NCBI GenBank assembly: GCA_052389435.1
Contig: JBQTIB010000059.1
Location: forward strand, 7,669-71,668
DNA from: JBQTKD01 sp052389435
GTDB lineage: Bacteria; Actinomycetota; Actinomycetes; Sporichthyales; Sporichthyaceae
Length of the DNA stretch: 64,000 bases
Reading direction: 5' to 3'
Translations under genes and position numbers: made by a program
Shown here: positions 24,486 through 33,019 of the stretch, in pieces
How positions within the stretch are numbered: position 1 is the first letter of the stretch
Layout: the number at the start of each line of letters is the position of its first letter
Notes under the pieces: model-generated
Told to the model about the DNA's origin: nothing
Seen by the model: only the letters and a program-made list of their open reading frames with translations
Database searches by the model: none

Positions 24486-24641
24486 TCAGTCGTCCGAGCT
24501 GTAGCTGTTCCACCCGCCGCGACGACCGCCGCGGTGGCACCAACGCGGCCGACGCCAGCGCGGACGGCGCCGGCACGGGTGCACTCGCCGACGGCTGCGG
24601 AAGTGGTCCGAACCCGCGACCGGAATCTCGAAAAGCTTCAT
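24486..24641 (-). CDS. Arg/Trp-rich small peptide E with FEIPVAG start
   Basis: 51 codons; ATG with GAGGGG 8 nt upstream. N-terminus MKLFEIPVAGSDHF, a diverged form of the FSIPTVG motif. The core contains RRRVHPC, RRRPRWRRPRWCH and RGGRRGG, with two Cys (23, 35). The tail is WNSYSSDD. Fourteen Arg in 51 residues. It is the first of the five peptide genes in the minus-strand reading direction, 116 bp after the nudix stop, and is separated from that operon by an 8-bp hairpin. Confidence 0.78.
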   Translation of the reverse strand: MKLFEIPVAGSDHFRSRRRVHPCRRRPRWRRPRWCHRGGRRGGWNSYSSDD

Positions 24642-24714
24642 GTCCGTGCCCCTCTTTCGTTTCTCCAGGCCCCTCCTGGCGTGAGCACGACGATTCCCTA
24701 GATCCACGCGGGAA

Positions 24715-24734
24715 GCTGTCAGCGGGCTGACAGC
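24715..24734 (-). terminator. hairpin terminator after the nudix gene
   Basis: GCTGTCAG (24715-24722) and CTGACAGC (24727-24734) form a perfect 8-bp stem with a 4-nt loop, 23 nt past the nudix stop. It marks the end of the pyrG-nudix unit and the border of the peptide cluster. Confidence 0.65.
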
Positions 24735-24757
24735 CTCGGCGTCCGGATCCGTACGGA

Positions 24758-25378
24758 TCAAGCGGGCCGCAGCGAGTCCACTCCGCGACCGGAAAGCACC
24801 GCGGTCAGGGTCGGGACGCCCATCACCATCAGCGGATTGCGCAGCGTTCCGGCAAGCACGCCGTCGAGCAGTTCGCCCAGCGGCACCCACCGTACGAGCA
24901 GGTCGGCCTCCTCGTGCCGTCCCGCGGCCCGCTCGCCCGGGAGCTCGGAAACGCCCTGGGCGAGGTAGACGCGCACGGCCTCGTCGCTGATGCCCGGAGA
25001 GGTGAACGCGTCGAGGAGCACCCGCCAGTCCTTCGCCTCCAGGTGCGCCTCCTCCGCCAGTTCCCGTTGCGCGGCGGCGAGCGGCTCCTCGCCCGGGAAG
25101 TCGAGCAGGCCCGCCGGCAGTTCCCACAGGCGCTGTCGGATCGGGTGCCGATACTGGCGCAGCACGAGGATCCGTCCGTCCTCGTCCATCGCCAGCACGC
25201 CGACCGAACCGGGGTGGACCAGCACGTCGCGAACCGCGAGGTCCCCGTCGGGCATCAGGACGTGGTCGACGCGCATCCGCACGACGCCGCCCTTGAACGC
25301 CTCGACCGAGCGGCGCACCGGCAGGGAAGCGGGCGCGTCGGCGACGGGCTCGGTATTGGTCTCGCTCGGGCTCCTCAC
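24758..25378 (-). CDS. NUDIX hydrolase, ADP-ribose pyrophosphatase-like
   Basis: 206 residues. The NUDIX box is GLLDFPGEEPLAAAQREL followed by AEEAHL: the catalytic REL-EE core is intact, while the final Gly is Ala. The sequence and location match the ADP-ribose pyrophosphatase-like protein next to pyrG in actinobacteria (Rv1700 type), which hydrolyses ADP-ribose and related nucleotides. The GTG at 25378 lies 4 bp past the pyrG stop, so the two are probably cotranscribed. Other nucleoside-diphosphate substrates are possible. Confidence 0.88.
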   Translation of the reverse strand: MRSPSETNTEPVADAPASLPVRRSVEAFKGGVVRMRVDHVLMPDGDLAVRDVLVHPGSVGVLAMDEDGRILVLRQYRHPIRQRLWELPAGLLDFPGEEPLAAAQRELAEEAHLEAKDWRVLLDAFTSPGISDEAVRVYLAQGVSELPGERAAGRHEEADLLVRWVPLGELLDGVLAGTLRNPLMVMGVPTLTAVLSGRGVDSLRPA

Positions 25379-25382
25379 TCGG

Positions 25383-27095
25383 TCATCGACCGGCCGTGGC
25401 GGGCTCGTTGGACTCCGCGGGCGCGGGCACCGCCGCCCCGGCCCGCTTGGCCTGCCGTTCCAGGCCCGCGGCGACGAGCCCGGCGAAGAGCGGGTGCGCA
25501 CGGGTCGGGCGCGAGCGGAACTCCGGGTGCGCCTGGGTGGCGACCAGGAACGGGTGCTCGGCGCGATCGAGTTCGACGAACTCCACCAGGCGCCCGTCCG
25601 GGGAGGTGCCGGAGAAGATCAGCCCGGCCTTCTCGAGTTCGGCGCGGTAGGAGTTGTTGACCTCGTACCGGTGACGGTGCCGCTCGTCCACGTACGGCTC
25701 GCCGTAGAGCTCGCGGACGATCGACCCCTCGGCGAGCTTGGCCGGGTAGAGCCCGAGGCGCATGGTGCCGCCGAGGTCGCGTTCGCCCGCGACGACGTCG
25801 CGCTGGTCGTCCATGGTCGCCACGACGGGGTGCGGGGAGGACGGGTCGAACTCCGCGGAGTTCGCGCCCTCGAGACCGGCGATGTGGCGGGCGTACTCGA
25901 CGACGACGCACTGCAGCCCGAGGCACAGGCCGAGCAGCGGAATGCCCTGCTCGCGGGCGAAGCGAATCGCGCCGAGCTTGCCCTCGATGCCGCGCACGCC
26001 GAAACCGCCGGGGATGCAGACGGCGTCGACGTCGCCGAGCTGTTCCAGCGCACCCTCGTAGGTCGAGCAGTCGTTGGAGGTGACCCAGCGGATCTCGACC
26101 TTCGCGTCGTTGGCGAACCCGCCGTGGCGCAGCGCCTCGGTCACCGACAGGTAGGCGTCGGGCAGGTCGACGTACTTGCCGACGAGGCCGACGGTCACGT
26201 GGTGTGCGGGCGCGTGCACGCGGCGCAGCAGCAGGTCCCAGGCGGTCCAGTTCACGTCCCGGAAGGGCAGGCCGAGGCGGCGCACGACGTAGGCGTCGAG
26301 GCCCTCCGCGTGCAGCACCTTGGGGATGTCGTAGATGGACGGGGCGTCGACGGCGGCCGCGACCGCGTCGAGGTCCACGTCGCACATCAGGGAGATCTTG
26401 CGCTTGACCCCGGCCGGAATCGGGCGGTCCGAGCGACAGACGATGGCGTCGGGCTGGATGCCGATGGAGCGCAGCGCCGCCACGGAGTGCTGGGTGGGCT
26501 TGGTCTTCAGCTCGCCCGAGGGCCCGATCCACGGGACCAGCGAGACGTGCAGGAAGAAGACGTTGTCCCGGCCGACCTCGTGGCGCACCTGGCGGGCGGC
26601 CTCGAGAAAGGGCAGCGATTCGATGTCGCCGACGGTGCCGCCGATCTCGGTGATGACCAGGTCGACCGGCTCCTGCCCGCTGGTGGGCGTGGCCATCCGG
26701 CGGATCCGGGCCTTGATCTCGTTGGTGATGTGCGGAATGACCTGGACGGTGTCCCCGAGGTACTCCCCGCGCCGCTCCTTGGCGATGACGGTCGAGTACA
26801 CCTGACCCGTCGTCACATTCGCGGAGCCGTGCAGCACGGTGTCGAGGAAGCGCTCGTAGTGGCCGACGTCGAGGTCGGTCTCGGCGCCGTCGTCGGTGAC
26901 GAAGACCTCGCCGTGCTGAAACGGGTTCATCGTTCCGGGGTCGACGTTCAGGTACGGGTCGAGTTTCTGCATCGTGACGCGAAGACCACGCGCTGTCAGC
27001 AGGTTGCCGAGGCTGGAAGCCGTCAGGCCCTTGCCGAGAGAGGAGGCGACGCCGCCGGTGACGAACAGGTGCTTGGTGACGTGCGGCGTGACCAA
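25383..27095 (-). CDS. pyrG: CTP synthase
   Basis: About 570 residues; makes CTP from UTP, glutamine and ATP. The synthase domain begins KHLFVTGGVASSLGKGLTAS with its ATP-binding loop. The class I glutamine amidotransferase domain has GLCLGLQCVVVEYARH with the nucleophilic Cys, and HPEF near the end holds the catalytic His/Glu. The start is uncertain: I chose a TTG at 27095 (GGAG 6 nt upstream), as no ATG or GTG lies just before the conserved N-terminus, while the frame stays open to 27197. Confidence 0.95.
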   Translation of the reverse strand: MVTPHVTKHLFVTGGVASSLGKGLTASSLGNLLTARGLRVTMQKLDPYLNVDPGTMNPFQHGEVFVTDDGAETDLDVGHYERFLDTVLHGSANVTTGQVYSTVIAKERRGEYLGDTVQVIPHITNEIKARIRRMATPTSGQEPVDLVITEIGGTVGDIESLPFLEAARQVRHEVGRDNVFFLHVSLVPWIGPSGELKTKPTQHSVAALRSIGIQPDAIVCRSDRPIPAGVKRKISLMCDVDLDAVAAAVDAPSIYDIPKVLHAEGLDAYVVRRLGLPFRDVNWTAWDLLLRRVHAPAHHVTVGLVGKYVDLPDAYLSVTEALRHGGFANDAKVEIRWVTSNDCSTYEGALEQLGDVDAVCIPGGFGVRGIEGKLGAIRFAREQGIPLLGLCLGLQCVVVEYARHIAGLEGANSAEFDPSSPHPVVATMDDQRDVVAGERDLGGTMRLGLYPAKLAEGSIVRELYGEPYVDERHRHRYEVNNSYRAELEKAGLIFSGTSPDGRLVEFVELDRAEHPFLVATQAHPEFRSRPTRAHPLFAGLVAAGLERQAKRAGAAVPAPAESNEPATAGR

Positions 27096-27174
27096 GATGC
27101 GCTCCGCGGGCAGTGAGGCCGACAGGAAACTGTCGGGAGGTCCACGGGATTCCAACCTACCTTGTGCTCGGCGG

Positions 27175-28296
27175 TTATCCACCACGCCCCACGGCAATTC
27201 GAACCAGGCCGCGATAGAGGTCCAGGAGTTGGGCCTGGACCGCGGCCTCGTCGGGCCAGGTGGCGGCCCGTCGCCGGCCGGCGACGGACAGCAGCGCGGC
27301 GAGTTCGGGTCGGGCCAGGACGCCGGCGACGGCGTCGGCGACCGCGGCGGCGTCCCCGCGCGGCACGAGGATCGCGGCCTCGCCGACGAGGTCCGGGATG
27401 CCGCCGACTGCGGTGGAGACCAGCGGGACTCCGGCCCGCAGGGCCTCCTGCGCGAACAGCGACCGGGCCTCCCAGTGGCTGGCGATGACCGCGACGTCGG
27501 CTGCGGCGAGGACCGCGGAGACTTCGACGTCGGACCCGAACAGGTGCACGGGCAGGTTCTCGGCGGCGATCCGCTCGCGAATCTCGCCTTCCAGCGGGCC
27601 GGATCCGACGATTCCGAGCAGCGGTTGCGGGACGAGGTCGAGCCACCGGCGGGCGGCGGCGAGCAGGGTCGGGTAGTCCTTCTGCGGCGCCATGCGCCCG
27701 ACGGTCACCACGAGCGGCGCGGCGCCGAGCCCCAGGCCGGCGCGGGCGTCCTCGCGTTCTGGAACGAAGGCGGCCGGCGGCGGCGCGGCGACCGGGCCGA
27801 GCATGGCTCGGCGCGCGCCGAGCCGCTCGGCGCGGGCCACCAGGTCGCCGGAGGCGCCGAGCACGAGGTCCGCGCCGCGGGCGACGAGTGCCTCGAGCGC
27901 GATCGCCGGCGCGCGACGGGGACCGGTGGTCAGGATCGCGTTGTGCAGCGTGACCACCAACGGCGGGCGACGGCGCCGCGAACCGAGCGCGAGCACGCCG
28001 ATTCCGCCGGCGCGCAGGCCGTGGGCGTGGACGACGGTCGGGGCGAAGTCGGCGGAGATCGCGCGCACCGCCCGGAAGGCCGCCCGATCCTGCACGGGCC
28101 GGGGCGCGTCCGCGATCTCCACCGCGGCGAACTGCGCACCCGCCTTCGAAAAGCCGAAGTGCTCGTCGGTGGCCGCGGGGCCGACCACCAGGACGGCGAC
28201 GCCGTGCCCGGCGAGCGAGGCTGCGACGGAGGCGACGTGCCGGCCCACGCCGCCGGTACTGCTGGCCAGCAGCAGAAGCACGCGCGGCTCAGGCAT
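27175..28296 (-). CDS. GT4-family glycosyltransferase
   Basis: 373 residues with the GT-B two-domain layout. The N-terminal segment LLLASSTGGVGRHVASVA is the acceptor-side glycine loop. The C-terminal domain has VGRMAPQKDYPTLLAAA and ASHWEARSLFAQEALRAGVP with GIPDLV, the nucleotide-sugar site with the E-x7-E arrangement. It starts inside the end of the MurJ-like gene (8-bp overlap), so the two are coupled. The context of a flippase and an MraY-like enzyme suggests envelope polysaccharide or lipid-linked glycan work; acceptor and sugar are unknown. Confidence 0.88.
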   Translation of the reverse strand: MPEPRVLLLLASSTGGVGRHVASVAASLAGHGVAVLVVGPAATDEHFGFSKAGAQFAAVEIADAPRPVQDRAAFRAVRAISADFAPTVVHAHGLRAGGIGVLALGSRRRRPPLVVTLHNAILTTGPRRAPAIALEALVARGADLVLGASGDLVARAERLGARRAMLGPVAAPPPAAFVPEREDARAGLGLGAAPLVVTVGRMAPQKDYPTLLAAARRWLDLVPQPLLGIVGSGPLEGEIRERIAAENLPVHLFGSDVEVSAVLAAADVAVIASHWEARSLFAQEALRAGVPLVSTAVGGIPDLVGEAAILVPRGDAAAVADAVAGVLARPELAALLSVAGRRRAATWPDEAAVQAQLLDLYRGLVRIAVGRGG

Positions 28297-29875
28297 CGAC
28301 CCTCCCCCGGCGCAGCGCGAGAACGGTGCCGCGGTCCCCGCCCAGGACCGCCGCGGCGAAGAGTCCGAGGATCAGCAGACCGACTCCGGCGGAGCCCGCG
28401 GCCGCCGTGGCGAAGCCGGCGTCGTCGAAGGTGCGCCCGAGCAGCGCCCCGAGTGCCGCGGCCACGGCGCCTCCCCCGATTCCGACTGCGGCCGTGCGGC
28501 CGAGTCCGTGCAGAACGGCGCCACCGTAGAGGCGGACGACGGCGGCGAGCAGCAGCAGGCCGCCGACGGTGAGCCCGACGGAGTATGCGACGGCCAACGC
28601 CGCGACGGCGTCCCGGCCGGGGGCGATCGCCACGGCCACCGCGCCGCCCGCGCCGACGGCCACCCACCCGGCCGCGGCGGCGAGTGCGGCGTCGCGGCCG
28701 CGGTGCGCGGCGTAGAGGACGCGGGACAGGTGCGAGATCAGCGCAAAGCCGAGCAGGGCCGGAGCGAGGGCGACGATGCCGGCTCGGAGTGCCGTTTCGT
28801 CGTTCGCCGCGGTGCCGGCGACGAAGACCCGACCGATCGGCACGGCGGCGCCCGCGGTCAGCGCGGCGCCGGCGCATCCGGCGAGCAGCACCAGGCGCGT
28901 GACGACCGCGGTGAGTGCCGCCGGATCGGCGGCGGCGGCGATGCGCGGGAAGGCGCTGGTCACGATCGGCAGCGCGAAAACCGCGTGCGCGGACAGGAAC
29001 ACCGCCAGCGCCCAGGTCCAGGCGGTGACCGAGCCCGCGGGGCCGTGGTGGTTGGCCAGCCAGTTCACCACGAGCAGCGCGGAGTGCTGGGCGATCAGCA
29101 CCGCGGCTCCGGCCACGGCCAGCCGCCGCGCCTGGAGCGCCACCCCCGCCGGGAAGGTCAGCGTCGGACGCAGGCGGATCTTCGCCGCGCGCAGCGGTAT
29201 CGCGACGGTCAGGGCGAGGGCGAGCACGCCCATCGTCGTGCCCACGCCCAGGACGTCGCGCGCGCCGAGGGAGACCTCGCCGGTGCCGATCTCCCCCTCG
29301 GCGACCCGGGCGAAGAGCACGTAGGTGCCGATCAGCACGGCGCTGGACATCAGCGGCGCGAGCGCCGCGGCGACGAAGCGGCGGTGGGCCGCGAGCGCAC
29401 CGGAGAGCACGACCGCGACGCCGTAGCAGAACAGCTGCGGCAGGAAGGTCAGCAGCATGCGGTGTCCGACGTCGACGGCCTGCGGGCAGTCCCCGACCGG
29501 GCCGAGGAAGAACCGGACCATCGGGCGTGCGGTCAGCGCCGCGACCACGGCGACGGGCAGGAGCAGCAGCGTCGTCCACGTCACCAGGGCGGAGACGGTG
29601 CGGTCGACGTGTGCGCGGTCCGAGCGGGCGACGGCGGCGGCGAGAACGGGTACGACGACGCCTGCCAAGGCCCCGCCGACGACCACTTCGAACATGACGT
29701 TCGGCAGCAGGTTCGCGGTGTTGTAGACGTCGCCGAGGCAGCCGCCCTCGACGGTTTGGGCGAACACGATCCACCGGCCGAAGCCGACGACCCGGGCGAG
29801 GACGGTGATCGCCGCGACGATCGCGGCGGCGCCGGCGAGGGTCCCGACGCCGGGCCGGGCGAGGAGCCCCTTCAT
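28289..29875 (-). CDS. MurJ/MviN-like lipid flippase (MOP superfamily)
   Basis: 528 residues, about 14 predicted membrane helices. The start MKGLLARPGVGTLAGAAAIV is followed by ARVVGFGRWIVFAQTV and NLLPNVMFEVVVGGAL, which match the MurJ/MviN N-terminal signature region. Family members flip lipid II or related lipid-linked sugars. It lacks the large cytoplasmic extensions of the mycobacterial division MurJ, and it lies between an MraY-like enzyme and a GT4 transferase, so it may serve a different lipid-linked glycan. The start overlaps the upstream stop (TGATG). Confidence 0.88.
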   Translation of the reverse strand: MKGLLARPGVGTLAGAAAIVAAITVLARVVGFGRWIVFAQTVEGGCLGDVYNTANLLPNVMFEVVVGGALAGVVVPVLAAAVARSDRAHVDRTVSALVTWTTLLLLPVAVVAALTARPMVRFFLGPVGDCPQAVDVGHRMLLTFLPQLFCYGVAVVLSGALAAHRRFVAAALAPLMSSAVLIGTYVLFARVAEGEIGTGEVSLGARDVLGVGTTMGVLALALTVAIPLRAAKIRLRPTLTFPAGVALQARRLAVAGAAVLIAQHSALLVVNWLANHHGPAGSVTAWTWALAVFLSAHAVFALPIVTSAFPRIAAAADPAALTAVVTRLVLLAGCAGAALTAGAAVPIGRVFVAGTAANDETALRAGIVALAPALLGFALISHLSRVLYAAHRGRDAALAAAAGWVAVGAGGAVAVAIAPGRDAVAALAVAYSVGLTVGGLLLLAAVVRLYGGAVLHGLGRTAAVGIGGGAVAAALGALLGRTFDDAGFATAAAGSAGVGLLILGLFAAAVLGGDRGTVLALRRGRVDA

Positions 29876-30696
29876 CAGGCCGGGCTCGGCAGGCGCCCGA
29901 GTTCGTCGAGACGCCGCAGCGGTTCGTGCGCGGCGATGTACTCGGTGAAGCTGATCCGTTCGCTGGCCAGCGTCAGGGCGCAGAGCGCTCCGAGGTGCGC
30001 GAGGCGCCCGATGCGGCCGTAACGGGACAGGACCGCGACGCCGAGCGCGGCGCCGACCGCGTTGGACCCGGTGTCGCCGAGCATCGTCCGCTCCCGCAGA
30101 TCGGTGTCGAGCAGGCCGACGGCCGCCCCGAGCGGGCCGGCGAGCGCGGCCCCGCCCGGGTGCAGAAGCACGGGCGCGTGGAGCAGGCCGAACTTCAGGC
30201 ACCGTCCCGGCCGCAGGTCCAGGAGGTTGGCGAGGTTCGCGAACCCGGCCACGACCCCCGTCGCGACCGCGAGGTCCCCGCGACGGGCCGCGCCCGGGGG
30301 CGGCAGGAGTGCGCCGGCGACGGCGCCGACGGCGCCGAGGCCCACGACCTTCGCGGCGCCGGTGGTGAATCGGCCGTGCGCGAGCGCCCTGAAGTGGCCC
30401 GCGAGCCCCTTGGCCTGGCCGCCGGTTCCGGCGCGGTGGTCGTCGTAGTGGCCGATCGCCCCGGCGCCGAGCACTGCGACGGCCGTAGCCGCCCGGGCCC
30501 GCGCGCAGGCCCCGGGTGCAACGACTGCGCCGGCCGCGGCGCCGAGGACGAACGCCGGCCCGGCGAGCAGGCTCACGGTGTCGCCGCGGTGGTTGGTCCG
30601 ATCCCACTCGAGGTCCCCCGGCGGCACCCCGCGCCACCGGGTCAGCGCGACGCGAGCCGCCACGGCTCCGAGCAGCGCCCCGCCGAGGCCCCTCAT
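29875..30696 (-). CDS. MraY/WecA-family-like membrane protein (phospho-sugar transferase)
   Basis: 273 residues, multi-pass membrane protein. Landmarks of the polyprenyl-phosphate N-acetylhexosamine-phosphate transferases are visible: NHRGDTVSLLAG, GHYDDHRAGTGGQAKG (the Asp-rich loop), NLANLLDLRPGR and MLGDTGSNAVGA. It is shorter than usual (MraY is about 360 residues) and lacks the full first helices, so activity is not certain. It lies between mctB (ATGA overlap) and the MurJ-like gene, implying a joint role in a lipid-linked precursor pathway. Confidence 0.8.
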   Translation of the reverse strand: MRGLGGALLGAVAARVALTRWRGVPPGDLEWDRTNHRGDTVSLLAGPAFVLGAAAGAVVAPGACARARAATAVAVLGAGAIGHYDDHRAGTGGQAKGLAGHFRALAHGRFTTGAAKVVGLGAVGAVAGALLPPPGAARRGDLAVATGVVAGFANLANLLDLRPGRCLKFGLLHAPVLLHPGGAALAGPLGAAVGLLDTDLRERTMLGDTGSNAVGAALGVAVLSRYGRIGRLAHLGALCALTLASERISFTEYIAAHEPLRRLDELGRLPSPA

Positions 30697-31637
30697 CGCC
30701 TGGTGGTCGAGGCTCGGAAGCGCGGCAGCGGGGCGTCGCCGGCGTCGGCGGAGCCGTACTGCCCGGCACCGCCCGCGATCTGCTCGACGAGGGCGTAGAC
30801 GGTCGCGATCTGGCCGAACGGCGTGTCGACGCTGTCCACGGTGGACACGACGGAGGCGACGGAGGCCTCCTTGCGCACCGACTGCACGGAGCCGTTGGTG
30901 TCCTGCGTCGGCCCGACGACGACGGCGCCGTTGCTCGCCGCGTCCATGGCGGCGGCCAGGTCGACCGATCCGCTGCGGCGCCGATCGGTCTGCGGGGTCG
31001 CCTTGGGCGGGGTGGCGCCGGTGATCAGGATCGCGAGGTCGCCGGGCGCGGCGACCGCGGCGCGGCTCAGGAAGCCGGCCCGGTCGAGCTCGGTGAGCAG
31101 CCCCTCCGCGTCCGCGTCGAGCGTTCGGCCGGCGTCCTTGGTCAACAGCGCCGCCGCGAGTTGGGCGGCAGGTGCCTTGCTGCGCACGGAGGGCAGCGCG
31201 TGGCGGCGGACGGTCTCGTCGCGGAGCTTGGCCTTGGCGGCGAGGTCGGCGTCTCCGGACTCGGCGAAGAAGTCGTCGCTGAGCGCGATTCGCCCGGAGA
31301 TCTGCGCGCCGGATTCGGTCAGCGTCCGGGCGAGGGCGTCGACGTCCTTGCCGTTGGCACCGGGCATGACCACCAGCGACACCCGGTGCCCGAGCAGCCG
31401 CCCGGGCAGCAGGGTCTCGCGCAGTTCGGTGAGGTAGCTGTCGCGGTAGGCGACTTCGCCCTGGGCGGCGTCCAGGCTCTGCCGCAGCGAATCCTTCTCC
31501 CCGCGCAGTGCGGAGATGTCCGAACGCTGGGAGTCGATCAGCGACTGGTTGATCAGCGACGAGCCCACCAGGATGCCCGTCGCCAACGCCATGAACACGG
31601 CGACGAGGGACACCAGGTGGTACCGAAAGTCGATCAG
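30693..31637 (-). CDS. mctB: MctB-family outer-membrane/envelope protein, probable non-canonical start
   Basis: About 314 residues, homologous to the copper-transport protein B family (Rv1698 type) found next to steA. The conserved N-terminus IDFRYHLVSLVAVFMALATGI is encoded, but there is no ATG, GTG or TTG before it: an in-frame stop lies just upstream at the end of steA. A CTG at 31635-31637 has GGAG 6 nt upstream and is the best start (ATC at 31632 next). The first conventional start (GTG 31613) would cut the conserved segment. One TM helix, a coiled-coil region, then a soluble domain. Confidence 0.85.
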   Translation of the reverse strand: MIDFRYHLVSLVAVFMALATGILVGSSLINQSLIDSQRSDISALRGEKDSLRQSLDAAQGEVAYRDSYLTELRETLLPGRLLGHRVSLVVMPGANGKDVDALARTLTESGAQISGRIALSDDFFAESGDADLAAKAKLRDETVRRHALPSVRSKAPAAQLAAALLTKDAGRTLDADAEGLLTELDRAGFLSRAAVAAPGDLAILITGATPPKATPQTDRRRSGSVDLAAAMDAASNGAVVVGPTQDTNGSVQSVRKEASVASVVSTVDSVDTPFGQIATVYALVEQIAGGAGQYGSADAGDAPLPRFRASTTRR

Positions 31638-31659
31638 GGCGATCTCCAGCGACGGAGGG

Positions 31660-32838
31660 TCAGATCAGACCCTGGAACCAGTACAGGAGATCGTCCCAGC
31701 GAGCCCCGAGCGAGGTCATGATGGCACGTCCGGACGGCGAGGCGGCCACCACGACGGCCATCGTGATCAACGCCGCCGCGAAGAGGAACAGCAGCTGCAG
31801 ATTGCTGATGCGGCTGCGGTAGAGCCGGGACACGCCCTTGGCGTCGACGAGTTTGCTGCCGACGCGAAGACGCGTCAGAAACGTACTGGACATGCCTTCC
31901 CGGCCCTTGTCCAGAAACTCCTCGAGGTTCGCGTGGGTACCCACGGCGACGATGAGGTCGGCTCCGAGGTCGTCGACGAGGAGCATCGCGACGTCCTCGC
32001 TCGTGCCGAGGGCGGGCAGCACGACGGCGGCGCAGCCGAGGTGCGCGAGCCGTTCCAGGCCCGGCGCTCGGCCGTCGGCGTAGGCGTGCACGACGAGCTC
32101 CGCACCGCACCGCAGCGCCTTGTCCGAGACCGAGTCCATGTCGCCGACGATCAGGTCCGGGCTGTACCCGCCCTCGAGGAGTGCATCGGCTCCGCCGTCC
32201 ACCCCGACCAGGACCGGCCGGTACTCGCGGATGTACGGACGCAGCGCGGCGAGGTCCTCCCGATAGTGCGGGCCGCGGACGACGATCAGCGCGTGGCGGC
32301 CCTCCACGCGAACCTTCAGCGGCGGGGAGGTGATCGGGTCGAGCAGGACCGTGTGCTCGCGCTCGAGGTGTTCCATGGTGTTGGCGACGAACTTCTTCAA
32401 CTGCAGCGAGAGACCCTCGCGGGCCGCGTTGAGCTGGGCCTCGACGGAGTCGGCGTTGGCGAGTTTGCCCTCGGCGAGCGCCGCATCCCCGCGCAGGACC
32501 GTGCCGTCCTCGACGCGCAGGACCTCTCCCTCGGCGACGAGGTCGAACAGGTCCCCGCCGAGGTCCTCGATCAGGGGGATGCCGGCGGCGAGGAGGATCT
32601 CCGGTCCGCGGTTGGGGTACTTCCCGCTGATGCTCGCGCGCACGTTGAGCACCGCCGCGGGACGGCAGGCGACGAGGGCCTCGGCACTGACCCGATCGAG
32701 ATCGCCGTGGTCGATGAGCGCGATTTCGCCGGGCTGCAGGCGCTTGGTGAGATTCTTCGTACGCCGGTCGGCGCGCAGGGTACCGACGCACCCGCGCGCA
32801 GCGCTGGGGTCGCTCCGACCGGCCCGAGGCAGTCTCAC
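31660..32838 (-). CDS. steA: SteA-like cell-division protein
   Basis: 392 residues. The N-terminal region GEIALIDHGDLDRVSAEAL and NVRASISGKYPN and the middle GVDGGADALLEGGYSPDLI / VGDMDSVSD resemble thiamin-pyrophosphokinase folds. A C-terminal hydrophobic helix (LLFLFAAALITMAVVVAA) anchors it. SteA is reported to act at the cytokinetic ring with SteB in corynebacteria, and MctB-family genes follow it. GTG start at 32838 with GGGAAG 9 nt upstream. It opens the steA-mctB-MraY-like-murJ-like-GT4 run. Confidence 0.88.
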   Translation of the reverse strand: MRLPRAGRSDPSAARGCVGTLRADRRTKNLTKRLQPGEIALIDHGDLDRVSAEALVACRPAAVLNVRASISGKYPNRGPEILLAAGIPLIEDLGGDLFDLVAEGEVLRVEDGTVLRGDAALAEGKLANADSVEAQLNAAREGLSLQLKKFVANTMEHLEREHTVLLDPITSPPLKVRVEGRHALIVVRGPHYREDLAALRPYIREYRPVLVGVDGGADALLEGGYSPDLIVGDMDSVSDKALRCGAELVVHAYADGRAPGLERLAHLGCAAVVLPALGTSEDVAMLLVDDLGADLIVAVGTHANLEEFLDKGREGMSSTFLTRLRVGSKLVDAKGVSRLYRSRISNLQLLFLFAAALITMAVVVAASPSGRAIMTSLGARWDDLLYWFQGLI

Positions 32839-32988
32839 GGGGCCAATCTTCCCACGTCGGGGGTTCTCACCCCACTTTCGAGGCGCTGTGATGGACGTTG
32901 CACGGCTCTGCGGCGAAGCCGCACCGGCCGGACGAAGTCCGCCCGGAACGCCCTTCGCCCTGGCTTTTGATCTCGTGTCTTTGGGGGG

Positions 32989-33018
32989 CCGTCGGGGGGG
33001 GGGGGAGCCCCCCGACGG
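32989..33018 (-). terminator. G-run hairpin downstream of the MacB-like permease gene
   Basis: CCGTCGGGGGG (32989-32999) and CCCCCCGACGG (33008-33018) form a perfect 11-bp stem. A run of 12 G (32994-33005) lies inside. It begins 2 nt past the permease stop, so I read it as the terminator for that gene. It resembles the hairpins at 60244-60277 and near 63970. Confidence 0.7.
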
Positions 33019-33019
33019 T

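Noticed and set aside
19863..24641. The peptide locus as a lanthipeptide, lasso peptide or radical-SAM RiPP cluster
   Set aside because: None of the maturation enzymes of those classes (LanB/C/M, asparagine-synthetase-like cyclase, radical SAM CxxxCxxC, YcaO) occurs nearby, and the exporter has no C39 protease domain. I keep it as an undefined class.
32994..33005. Run of twelve G as a phase-variation tract in a gene
   Set aside because: It lies in the intergenic hairpin after the permease stop, so slippage would not change a reading frame. The exact length may also be a sequencing uncertainty.
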